Source: CAUZFZ01 sp963579025 (GTDB lineage: Bacteria > Planctomycetota > Planctomycetia > Planctomycetales > Planctomycetaceae). Taken from it: 20,620 nucleotides of DNA. Position 1 is the stretch's first letter. Each line of letters starts with the position of its first letter. This document shows, piece after piece, positions 8,180-15,865 of this stretch. The translations under genes and the position numbers were made by a program. Where the stretch lies: positions 1 through 20,620 of the forward strand of contig CAUZFZ010000169.1 in the NCBI GenBank assembly GCA_963579025.1, in the 5' to 3' direction. The notes under the pieces were generated by a model. It was not told the DNA's origin, searched no databases, and was given only the letters and a program-made list of their open reading frames with translations.

Positions 8180-9232
8180 ATGGTCGAAACAAACGAACTC
8201 ACACCTAACACTTTCTATCTTGAAGTGTCGGGATCGGGTCTTCCCGAAGTTGATGGTCTGTTCATTCCTTCAACTGCACCTCCCGCTGAATCGGAATCGG
8301 GCACAGTATCAAGTATCGGCTACTGGAACGGGAAGATGGCGTGGGATCGTGCCGATGGCAACTCTGCCAGAAGCCCTGCTCTCTCATACTCCAACAGCTA
8401 CACATCCTGGCGGATCTGCCGTCTGGATGGTCATCTCGCATACGACATAACATGCGAAGATGAGATGCCACCTACTGACAGAGAATGGCACGTCTACAAG
8501 AAGGGAGTCGCGCCTGCGCCTAAGGTCGTGCTCCACTACTACGACCCGAGACAGCCCTGCCCTGAGCCCAACGTCGTCTTCGTTCTCGGAGGCCCCGGTG
8601 CCGGAAAAGGAACGATGTGTGAACTTGCCGAGTCTCAACTCGGCTGGACTCACTTATCCACTGGGGATCTCCTTCGCGCCGAGCGTCAGGCTGGATGTTC
8701 GACCGCCGCCACCATCGAAGAATACATTACTGCCGGAAAGTTAGTACCAAATGAAATCGTTGTGACACTGCTCAAGAACGCGATGGAGGCTGTCACCAGA
8801 ACGACTGGAAAGAACAACTTCCTGCTTGATGGATTCCCTCGGTCTCTGGGCAATCTGGATGCATGGTACGAAGTTTTCGGTCAGGAAGCCGAGCTCCCTG
8901 AAATGTTGTACTTCGAGTGCCCCTATGAAGTTCTCCAACAACGCATCCTGGGCCGCGCCAGATACACAGACAGAAGTGACGATAATGTTGAGAGCATGAA
9001 ACTGAGGTTCGACACCTTCAAGGCTGAGACACTGCCCACCGTTGAGCTCTTTAAGAGCAAGAGTAAGTGTGTTGAAATCGACACCAGTCAAGACCGTCAG
9101 GCCGTCTATGCCCTCGTCGTCAGCGGCCTCGCTGAGTACACCGTTAGAGCATTCGCTGCCAAACCGCTCACCGAGAGAGCTGAGATGCTCCTCGGTTTGA
9201 GACCTTACCCCAAGCAGGAGAAGAAGGTGTGA
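8180..9232 (+). CDS. Eukaryotic-type UMP-CMP kinase (adenylate-kinase family) with an N-terminal protist-like domain
   Basis: The C-terminal part of this 350-residue protein (about 130-320) is a nucleoside monophosphate kinase. It has the P-loop GGPGAGKGT (137-145), HLSTGDLLRAE in the NMP-binding region, EEYITAGKLVPNEI, LLDGFPRS (215-222) and a short LID segment GRARYTDRSDDNVES (RSDDN from 265). The short LID and RSDD/N pattern are those of eukaryotic UMP-CMP kinases (transfer of phosphate from ATP to UMP or CMP) rather than of bacterial Adk or Cmk. The first 125 residues form a separate domain: VSGSGLPEVDGLF, a NGK..W segment, SWRI, PPTDREWHV and APAPKVVLH. I recognise this pattern from small repeats in algal and other protist proteins. 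There is no signal peptide, so it is cytoplasmic. Base composition by eye is somewhat less GC-rich than its neighbours. Horizontal transfer from a eukaryote is inferred. No strong ribosome site precedes the start. Confidence 0.88.
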   Translation: MVETNELTPNTFYLEVSGSGLPEVDGLFIPSTAPPAESESGTVSSIGYWNGKMAWDRADGNSARSPALSYSNSYTSWRICRLDGHLAYDITCEDEMPPTDREWHVYKKGVAPAPKVVLHYYDPRQPCPEPNVVFVLGGPGAGKGTMCELAESQLGWTHLSTGDLLRAERQAGCSTAATIEEYITAGKLVPNEIVVTLLKNAMEAVTRTTGKNNFLLDGFPRSLGNLDAWYEVFGQEAELPEMLYFECPYEVLQQRILGRARYTDRSDDNVESMKLRFDTFKAETLPTVELFKSKSKCVEIDTSQDRQAVYALVVSGLAEYTVRAFAAKPLTERAEMLLGLRPYPKQEKKV

Positions 9233-9242
9233 GGTGCTGGTT

Positions 9243-9301
9243 TGAGGGCCACGTGGCCTGCGACCTGAGTAGTCGAGCTAAATGAAGATTGTGGCCCCTC
9301 A
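9243..9301. repeat. Palindrome and longer imperfect stem between the kinase and esterase genes
   Basis: ggccacgtggcc (9247-9258) is a perfect 12-base palindrome. In addition tgagggccac (9243-9252) can pair with gtggcccctca (9292-9302 within one base) with one bulged G. The region can therefore fold either as a short hairpin or as a larger stem enclosing about 40 bases. It may act as a terminator for the kinase gene or as a protein-binding palindrome. There is no T-tract. Confidence 0.4.
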
Positions 9302-9340
9302 CGCAAACCGGCAGGGCCAGATTCTGGTCCCTAAATTGTC

Positions 9341-9345
9341 GAGGA
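9341..9345 (+). promoter_or_regulatory. Ribosome binding site deciding the start at 9352
   Basis: gagga lies 6 bases before the ATG at 9352. A longer in-frame reading from a TTG at 9289 would place 21 non-signal residues before the signal peptide and has no such site. Confidence 0.6.
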
Positions 9346-9351
9346 TTCTCC

Positions 9352-10491
9352 ATGTCCAAGCACTGGATGACAGTTTTCATCACATTTCTCTCGGTCTCGT
9401 TACCGTCAATCGAAACAGCGTTCGCTGCACCACCTAAACGTAAGGCGCCACCGACTCGCAAGTTCGATGCTCCTGGTTCGCCGACATTCGTGCGATTGGA
9501 TGCGAAACCTGGGGTGAATCCACCGCTCAACGTGGACGGCAACTTTCTCATCGGCCCCGACTACACACCGGCACCTGAGAGCAAGGTCGTCGAGGGTGTC
9601 CCGCAGGGGAAGGTGCAGCAATTCACCATCGATTCGAGGGACACGAAACTCCTCAATCCGGGGATTGCCCGGAAAGTGTTCGGCAAGGTTGATCCCGAGA
9701 ATCCCAAGACTCTGATCGTCGACACTCATGAGATTGACTATCAGCGGCAGATCACCGTTTACATTCCGTCGCAGTACAAGCCCGGCAGTGAATCGCCGTT
9801 CATGGTGATCCACGACGGTCCCAAAGGGAAACCTAACATGACGGTCCCGCGCATCCTCGACAACCTGATCGCTCAGAAGCGTGTTCCCTCGCTGATTGCC
9901 ATTATGGTCGCCAACGGTGGCGGCGATGCTCAGGGACACGAACGCGGCAAAGAATATGACACGATGTCGGGGCTGTTTGCCGAGTACATTGAAACCGAAG
10001 TGCTGCCTCGCGTAGAGAAAACTTGCAATGTCAGACTGACCACAGATCCCGACGGTCGCGCGACCATGGGTAGCAGTTCCGGAGGCTCGGCCGCGCTCAT
10101 CATGGCCTGGTATCGCACGGATCTGTATCACCGCGTGCTGACGACTTCAGGCACTTTTGTAAACCAGCAATGGCCCTTCAATCCGGAAACGCCCGGCGGA
10201 GCCTGGGACTTTCATGACAAGCTCATTCCAGAGAACCCGAAGAAGCCGCTTCGGATTTTCATGGCCATTGGCGACCGTGACAGTCTTAACCCGAACATTA
10301 TGCGCGATGGTATGCACGACTGGGTCGAGGCGAACAATCGCATGGCCAAAGTGCTGAAGGCAAAGGGTTACGAATACCAATATCTATTCTGTCAGAACTC
10401 CGGTCACGGCGTGCGAAACGCGAAGGAGCAATTCCTGCCTCACGCCATCGAGTGGGTCTGGAAAGGGTATGCTCCCAAACAGAGCAAGTAG
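9352..10491 (+). CDS. Secreted alpha/beta-hydrolase esterase (enterochelin esterase / feruloyl esterase-like)
   Basis: This 379-residue protein has a signal peptide (about 1-25, VFITFLSVSLPSIETAFA) followed by a basic, proline-rich linker. The hydrolase domain begins near residue 100 with HEIDYQRQITVYIPSQYKPG and FMVIHDG. It contains the nucleophile elbow MGSSSGGSAA with Ser242 at the centre of G-S-S-S-G, an acid-residue segment AIGDRDSLNPN (Asp308 or Asp310) and NSGHGV with the catalytic His352. This order matches the putative-esterase family that includes enterochelin esterases and carbohydrate-attached acyl or feruloyl esterases. In planctomycetes such proteins commonly accompany polysaccharide degradation, so hydrolysis of ester side groups on a polysaccharide is plausible. 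A siderophore substrate is less likely without iron-uptake neighbours. It is convergent with the lipoprotein gene ending at 10670. Confidence 0.88.
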   Translation: MSKHWMTVFITFLSVSLPSIETAFAAPPKRKAPPTRKFDAPGSPTFVRLDAKPGVNPPLNVDGNFLIGPDYTPAPESKVVEGVPQGKVQQFTIDSRDTKLLNPGIARKVFGKVDPENPKTLIVDTHEIDYQRQITVYIPSQYKPGSESPFMVIHDGPKGKPNMTVPRILDNLIAQKRVPSLIAIMVANGGGDAQGHERGKEYDTMSGLFAEYIETEVLPRVEKTCNVRLTTDPDGRATMGSSSGGSAALIMAWYRTDLYHRVLTTSGTFVNQQWPFNPETPGGAWDFHDKLIPENPKKPLRIFMAIGDRDSLNPNIMRDGMHDWVEANNRMAKVLKAKGYEYQYLFCQNSGHGVRNAKEQFLPHAIEWVWKGYAPKQSK

Positions 10492-10502
10492 CGAGCGCAG
10501 AA

Positions 10503-10532
10503 CCCCCCTTTATGCAGAATCCCAAGGAGGGG
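10503..10532. terminator. Possible terminator hairpin between convergent genes
   Basis: ccccccttt (10503-10511) pairs with aaggagggg (10524-10532) with one mismatch and one G-T pair around a 12-base loop, beginning 12 bases after the esterase stop. There is no T-tract, so a Rho-independent role is uncertain. Confidence 0.3.
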
Positions 10533-10669
10533 CCACTGGTAATGTCTGGATGGTCAAAATGAAAACCAATGCTGACATGCAACGGCTCAAAGAGTTGTTT
10601 GCCAGCGACTGGGAGGTCTACTGGGGGTAACCGTATCTCGACTGTGAGTCACACGATGGCGTGCGGTGA

Positions 10670-11539
10670 CTACTGCGTCGTTTGGAAGGGAACTGTTACG
10701 GATCGCCAGGGGGGACCAATCCGCAGATCCTTGACACGCCATGATGCGTCGTCGCCCACTTCGATGCGAATACTCACAATGTCCGACTGCGCCCAGCATG
10801 ACTGGATAAGAGTTGACCAGTCTTTGGCACTGAACAACCGTTCGTGATCCTGAGGATCGACAACTGGCTCCCCCGGTGTGAATGCCTTCATTAACAGCGT
10901 GACACATTCATTACGGATGAGCATTCTCAACACACAAAGCCGCGTCTGTTGCGATGGCAGCTTCGCCCTTCCCACCGCCGTGCCGTCACCGTCGCGTACG
11001 TGTGCCACTCCCCGGCCGTAAAACCCAAACGAGATGCACTTATTCTTTGCGAGGCGAGCTACGTCGCTCGGCTCCAGCGTCACCCTCAGCATCCCTCGCT
11101 GGCCTTTTTCCACAGGCGTGCCCTGTGCGAGGAAGCTAATGCAGAAGTCACCGTCTTTTTTCAGCGAAACGCGTTCGCTGAGTTCACGGCGAATGGCCAT
11201 TCCTGCTGACAGTTCCAGTGCCTGGGGGCTCTGAATGGCAACATCGAACTGAAACTCGCTCGGTGCGACAACAGTTTTCGGGGCCGTCTCTCCGGCGTCA
11301 CACGCAATTTGCCAGGTGCCATTCCAACCGAACGACTTGTCATCGTCGGACGATTCATCGGTCACTTCATCAAACGGATCGAAGGCGAGGAGGCTCTCGA
11401 CCGGTTCAGAAGCACTCGTGGTGGCAGATTGCTTCGATGAATCCTGCGAAGCCGGTTCGCACGACAGCCCGGTCAGCGAGACAATCACTGGTAACAGGAA
11501 TCGAAGGAATGATTGAAGCTGGTCTGGAAATCGATGCAT
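10670..11539 (-). CDS. Putative lipoprotein of unknown function with a jelly-roll-like body
   Basis: This 289-residue protein starts at an ATG at 11539. An in-frame GTG at 11602 would add 21 residues before the signal peptide and is not preferred. The N-terminus is a lipoprotein signal with the lipobox LTGLSC and lipidated Cys27, followed by a Ser/Thr/Glu-rich linker. The rest is beta-rich: FGWNGTWQIACDAG, ALELSAGMAIRRELSE, DFCISFLAQGT, ISFGFYGRGVAHVRDGDG and a final SIRIEVGDDASWRVKDLRIG. This resembles the concanavalin-type (LamG-like) ligand-binding domains common in planctomycete exported proteins, but no family is recognised with certainty. It follows the 1250-residue gene by 99 bases on the same strand and is probably co-transcribed with it, so the two may work together at the envelope. 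Confidence 0.75.
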   Translation of the reverse strand: MHRFPDQLQSFLRFLLPVIVSLTGLSCEPASQDSSKQSATTSASEPVESLLAFDPFDEVTDESSDDDKSFGWNGTWQIACDAGETAPKTVVAPSEFQFDVAIQSPQALELSAGMAIRRELSERVSLKKDGDFCISFLAQGTPVEKGQRGMLRVTLEPSDVARLAKNKCISFGFYGRGVAHVRDGDGTAVGRAKLPSQQTRLCVLRMLIRNECVTLLMKAFTPGEPVVDPQDHERLFSAKDWSTLIQSCWAQSDIVSIRIEVGDDASWRVKDLRIGPPWRSVTVPFQTTQ

Positions 11540-11638
11540 TTTTGAATGGTGCTCCGCTGGCTGCTCGAAGTCGTCCAGTACCACAGTTTGCCTGACGGTC
11601 ACAACCGGTCCGTGACGACACAGACATCCAGAGCTGCA

Positions 11639-14600
11639 CTAACGCCGAAACTGCACCTCAATGGGGTGCCACATTCCGGGCTGACCGATGGCCACTTGAA
11701 GTTTTGGCTTGCGCTGCCTTGCCTCTCCAATGGCCGCCTTTGATACGTGTGTGCTGTACATGTTCAACCGGAACAGAACCGGCATCTTTTCCACAAATGC
11801 GAGCGTCCGATCTGTGTATCCAGGGCCGCACAGAGTCAACTTTTTCAGTTGATGCAGTCTCGATAGTGACTCAAGACCGCCATCGGTGAAGTCCTTCGAT
11901 CCGGGAGTGGATTCGATGTGCAGAGATGCGAGCCCCGTCAAATCGGACAGATGCCGGAGCCCCTCGTCGGTGGCTTGTGTTTCGGCCAGTGTGAGGTCTG
12001 AGAGCGTGTGGAGCCGCCCGATCGTACGCAGGCCGTCGTTTGTAACGTGCGCATCCACGACCCAGAGCTTTGCAAGATTGTGGAGGTCAGCCAGGTCCTT
12101 AAGGCCGGCGTCACCCGCAGTCCACTCAGCCGGCAGCCATGCGAGTGCGATCCAACTGGGGGGCTTGCCGTAGGTTGTGTCCCACCACGAATCGACATGG
12201 CCTCCCGCGGCCTGGATATTGCGAATGGCAAGGTGGTGACGTTCCCGTTCCACCGCCGGCACGAACGGGTACTGGGTGGCCAGCGTGCCGTCTTCCGGTG
12301 CTGACTCGTCTATGTGGACCTCATACAGAAGCCCTCCGACATTCCACGCCACAAGTCCGTTATGGGCCGATACTCCGTAGTTCATGAAACGCCACTTCAA
12401 TGGCATATCGTGACGGCTTAAGTCTTCCAACTCGTGATGCTGGCGATCTACCCTGCGCCAGCGTGTGCCCGGCGAATAGACGTCTCCCTTCGACAGCAGA
12501 AACTGCTTGCGTGGCTGTTCGACGTGCGAGTTCTTGAGTCGTGGTTTTGGGGACAACAGAGTGTGCTCAACTCCGGACCCGAATTCGAGATCCTCGCAGG
12601 CATAGCAGTACAGACCCGTTCTGGTTGGGCATAACAGGTCGCTGCCTGCGCCGAGTCGCGGTGCATAGTCGCCCGGATGCGATCGAACCGGCTGCGGAAA
12701 CAGGCGGACTTCCAGCGTCTGCAGATCCATGTCCAAAGGACGGCGCGGCATCGAGCGATTGGTATGAGGTCGACCGATCAACAGGTGGCGATTCCCCTGC
12801 AGGTTGAGTTCGGCTTTCCAGGTCGGCAGGAACACGACGTCGACGGAATCTTCGATCTGACGTGGTCTGCCGGCCAAGCGGTTTGGAGTCGGGACTCGCG
12901 TGGAGGTGTAGATCAAATTGGCATTAACCTCGCGCCCGACCTCGTACGTCAATTCTGCACACCATGTCCGTTTCTGTAGCCGGGCGTTTCCAACGACGAG
13001 GCAGCGCCCCGGTTCTATGGCGTGCAGGATCGGCGGCTCGACGAACAACTGATCCTGTCGCCCGGAAGGACGCACGGTCCACGGCGGCAGAAGACGCGAT
13101 AGATCATCGTTCTCGGTCGGCGTGGGCGTACCTGTGTTACGGACGATTCGAGGCCGGGTATCCGGTCGCACGGGAATGCGCCCCACGCGTTTTCCATCGG
13201 GCGAGACGACGACGACCCCTCCACGTGACAAAGCGACCCAGAACTGTTCTCCGTCCCAGGCGACATCCATGATGCGGCCTTCAAGCAGATTCGTCTTGAG
13301 CACCGTTGTTTCACGATCGGGCTCAATTCGTGCCGTCACGACCGAGTCGTTCCACATTGCATCGAATTCTCCGTCACATGCCATTAGACGATACCACGCG
13401 GTTCGAATGTCCGTGGCGTGAAACGTCACTCGAGGTTCCGGGTCACGGAGTGGAATGGGATTGACCGGCAACCGATGAACTCGCTGCGTGATGGTCGTAT
13501 TCCTTCGATCCAGCTCTGTGCGAAAATCCCGCATGTGTGCATCGAACGACTTACTGATCGGCTCTCGCTCGCCGTCCGGAATTCGGGCGAAATAAGTCGC
13601 CGCCTGGTCGTTCAACTGATTCAGCTCGTCCACCAGTCGACTCTGGTCGTCCGCGGAGTTGGCATCGGCACCACTCAGATCCAGCCGCAGCAGTCCCAGA
13701 CGGGCGTAGAACTGATTGTCTTCACCCAGTTTTGCCAGGCGTTTGTAGAAGTCACGAAATGCATCCGTGCTGAGATACCCATCGGCGACCAGATGGGTTC
13801 TGGTGGCTACGTGCCATGCACAGCGATCAAGCGGCCAGCTCGCGCGTGGTTTGCGCGTCAGGAACCGTTCGAGGTCCGCGAACATCCGTGAGTAGTCGCG
13901 CGGCTCTTTAGCGCGAGGGCGTGTATCAGTGATCCAGAATACACAGTCGTACGCCCATTGTTCGTGATCGCTCGCTGTGGCGTTGAGAATCTGGCGGCTT
14001 CCCGATGACCCCTGTTCGAGACCACCAGCCAGTTCGACGCTTCGCCAGAAGAAGCGTTCGCGCATAGCGAGTGCTTCAGCTTCAAACGACGGTTGTCCTC
14101 GTTTCCGGATCACGGGATCCGCGTTTCGCAGGATCTGTCGCTGAAGGTCGGCCGCAAAGCGCAGACTGATCTGTCTGTTCCGCATCAGGTACTCGACATG
14201 TTCGGTCGCCCGGTGGAACCAGTGTGCGGACACGTTGAAGAGCTGCTGATTCGTCACTGATTCACGCTGCAGTCGAGTGTTCGTCTCCGGGTGTCGCAGC
14301 ACACCGTCCGGTTCGCGTGTCTGCTGGAATGCTGCGACGCAGAACGCCACAGCAAACCGCCGCATCGACGAGTTGTCTTCGACGAGCAGGGCTGCATCCA
14401 GGAGACCTGCCGCCAGATCCGGCCGTCCAAACATTGTCATCATTCCAGCATGCTTCCACAGCGCCGCAGACTGCTCTCGACGTGTCAGTGGTGTCTGCCG
14501 CTGTGTGTTGGCGACCTTAAGCAACTTGCGGGCAGGTGGGCCGCGCAGCAGATCAGACGCCGCGTCCAGAGTCAGTCCCTGATATTCGATTGTCTGCGTC

Positions 14601-15391
14601 GCCGAATTGTTCTCTGCTGCATTGTGCTGCATCAGCCGCAGGGTGAGATCGAAATGTCGTTTGTCACCCTCGCGGCGGACCTTGAATTCGCCCGACACGA
14701 ATAGTGGAACAACTCGATTTACCAGTTCGCCCCTGGACAGGCTCAGCTCGCGGGCGATAGACCGGGCTTCGCTCATTTCGACGACTGCGACACCGGGAAC
14801 GTCTCGCAGACCCGCCTCGAGGAGCCCCGCGAATCCAGACTGCAGATACCGCCATGAATCGAGCACGTCGTCTGTCACAAACGGCGGCACGCCGACGAGA
14901 TACCGAATTCCGCCGCGGTACTGCTGCTCGACCTGGTCAATGATGTGAAACCAGTCATCGATCACGGTCGGCAACTTGTACGATCGAATTGGCATGGCGT
15001 GCCGAGCCAGTCGAGCACCCTGAGCCGTGATGCAGACGGTCATCTCGACAAATTGCAGTCCGTCGCCAGGGCGCTTACGCACGTCGAGCAAGACGAGTCG
15101 GTCGGCCCCGATCAGTTTACCAATTTGAAGACGTGACCCCGAACCCTGGTCCTGAAGGGCCGCGGCAAATTGTTGTTCGCTGACAACTTTTGCGAGATCA
15201 GCACGTTCGACGAGCCGAAACCGGTCGTCCTCGGATAGTCGCAACGTCAGAAGATCAACCAGACCGGTTTCCTGTGCCGCCACACTGCCAATGATGCCCC
15301 ACGACAGTCCATCGCTGGATTCATCGGCCTGACAGGCTTCGATCAAAACGGCTGTCGCGATAGCGGCCATCCATGCGATTCGGTGAAGCAT
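11639..15391 (-). CDS. Large exported CsgG/FlgO-like protein with C-terminal leucine-rich repeats
   Basis: This 1250-residue protein has a signal peptide (about 1-22). Residues 30-150 show a CsgG/FlgO-type pattern: LVDLLTLRLSEDDRFRLVER, ADLAKVVSEQQF, then IGKLIGADRLVLLDV. A second similar unit follows at about 160-265 (GIRYLVGVPPFVTDD, GLLEAGLRDVPGVAVVEMSE, VVPLFVSGEFKVRREG). Residues 300-620 are helical and repeat-like without a clear TPR consensus. Residues 660-1060 are beta-rich with propeller-like strands (GRIMDVAWDGEQFWVALSRGG, VVVVSPDGKRVGRIPV). The end (about 1088-1225) has five leucine-rich repeats of the planctomycete type, such as TNDGLRTIGRLHTLSDLTL and TDEGLRHLSDLTGLASLHI. CsgG-like domains occur in outer-membrane secretion or assembly factors. 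The LRRs suggest protein binding; the whole is likely an envelope-associated protein of unknown role. A good ribosome site supports this start. Confidence 0.85.
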   Translation of the reverse strand: MLHRIAWMAAIATAVLIEACQADESSDGLSWGIIGSVAAQETGLVDLLTLRLSEDDRFRLVERADLAKVVSEQQFAAALQDQGSGSRLQIGKLIGADRLVLLDVRKRPGDGLQFVEMTVCITAQGARLARHAMPIRSYKLPTVIDDWFHIIDQVEQQYRGGIRYLVGVPPFVTDDVLDSWRYLQSGFAGLLEAGLRDVPGVAVVEMSEARSIARELSLSRGELVNRVVPLFVSGEFKVRREGDKRHFDLTLRLMQHNAAENNSATQTIEYQGLTLDAASDLLRGPPARKLLKVANTQRQTPLTRREQSAALWKHAGMMTMFGRPDLAAGLLDAALLVEDNSSMRRFAVAFCVAAFQQTREPDGVLRHPETNTRLQRESVTNQQLFNVSAHWFHRATEHVEYLMRNRQISLRFAADLQRQILRNADPVIRKRGQPSFEAEALAMRERFFWRSVELAGGLEQGSSGSRQILNATASDHEQWAYDCVFWITDTRPRAKEPRDYSRMFADLERFLTRKPRASWPLDRCAWHVATRTHLVADGYLSTDAFRDFYKRLAKLGEDNQFYARLGLLRLDLSGADANSADDQSRLVDELNQLNDQAATYFARIPDGEREPISKSFDAHMRDFRTELDRRNTTITQRVHRLPVNPIPLRDPEPRVTFHATDIRTAWYRLMACDGEFDAMWNDSVVTARIEPDRETTVLKTNLLEGRIMDVAWDGEQFWVALSRGGVVVVSPDGKRVGRIPVRPDTRPRIVRNTGTPTPTENDDLSRLLPPWTVRPSGRQDQLFVEPPILHAIEPGRCLVVGNARLQKRTWCAELTYEVGREVNANLIYTSTRVPTPNRLAGRPRQIEDSVDVVFLPTWKAELNLQGNRHLLIGRPHTNRSMPRRPLDMDLQTLEVRLFPQPVRSHPGDYAPRLGAGSDLLCPTRTGLYCYACEDLEFGSGVEHTLLSPKPRLKNSHVEQPRKQFLLSKGDVYSPGTRWRRVDRQHHELEDLSRHDMPLKWRFMNYGVSAHNGLVAWNVGGLLYEVHIDESAPEDGTLATQYPFVPAVERERHHLAIRNIQAAGGHVDSWWDTTYGKPPSWIALAWLPAEWTAGDAGLKDLADLHNLAKLWVVDAHVTNDGLRTIGRLHTLSDLTLAETQATDEGLRHLSDLTGLASLHIESTPGSKDFTDGGLESLSRLHQLKKLTLCGPGYTDRTLAFVEKMPVLFRLNMYSTHVSKAAIGEARQRKPKLQVAIGQPGMWHPIEVQFRR

Positions 15392-15398
15392 TCAAGGA

Positions 15399-15404
15399 CC
15401 TTCT
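15399..15404 (-). promoter_or_regulatory. Ribosome binding site for the 1250-residue gene
   Basis: On the minus strand agaagg stands 7 bases before the ATG at 15391, which fixes that start. Confidence 0.6.
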
Positions 15405-15547
15405 TATCGTGATGAGATCCCCAGAATATCCGAGAACCGTATCCGTCGCACATGGGCTTCGCGTGCCCATTCTGATACCGCCGAGCAGAATACCCGGATC
15501 CGATAACACAACCAGGCAGTACGGGAATTACGCTGAGGTTTGGCAGA

Positions 15548-15799
15548 GTGCCGGTCGTTGGACTCAACCTGGTTTGCGCACCGTTGTTTCGGTTGCTTGA
15601 GTTCCGGGGCGGGTGGAAAGGCAAGCGGTTGATCAGCGATACGCCGCTGGTCCGCGGTCATGCCGGCGGTAACAGCAGCCTGATGGATGGCTTGAGTCGC
15701 GGCATGTTCTCCTGGGGACAGGTCGTCACTGGCGGCGTTTCCTTCAGTGGATTGCAGGCAGTCATCACCGGACCCGTCGTGCGAAGAGCGAATAAATAG
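15548..15799 (+). CDS. Small hypothetical protein, uncertain
   Basis: A GTG-initiated frame of 83 codons lies alone in the 474-base gap between two minus-strand genes. It has gagg 9 bases upstream and a G/C preference at third codon positions like its neighbours. The predicted product is Gly/Ser-rich (RGHAGGNSSLMDGLSRG, FSWGQVVTGGVSFSG) and ends RRANK. I do not recognise it, there is no signal peptide or membrane segment, and it may be a decayed fragment. Downstream of it gtggca (15811-15816) and tgccac (15850-15855) could form the base of a terminator stem shared with the convergent lyase gene. I see nothing else in the rest of the gap (15405-15547). Confidence 0.3.
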   Translation: MPVVGLNLVCAPLFRLLEFRGGWKGKRLISDTPLVRGHAGGNSSLMDGLSRGMFSWGQVVTGGVSFSGLQAVITGPVVRRANK

Positions 15800-15865
15800 A
15801 CGCTCCGCAAGTGGCAGCCGGCGTTCGCATGTTAGCGATGTGCAATGAGTGCCACGTGCAGGGCC

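Noticed and set aside
13390..13410. tRNA-like ggttcgaat string
   Set aside because: It lies inside the 1250-residue coding sequence and has no flanking acceptor or anticodon stems; similar strings at 4674 and 6083 are also within genes.
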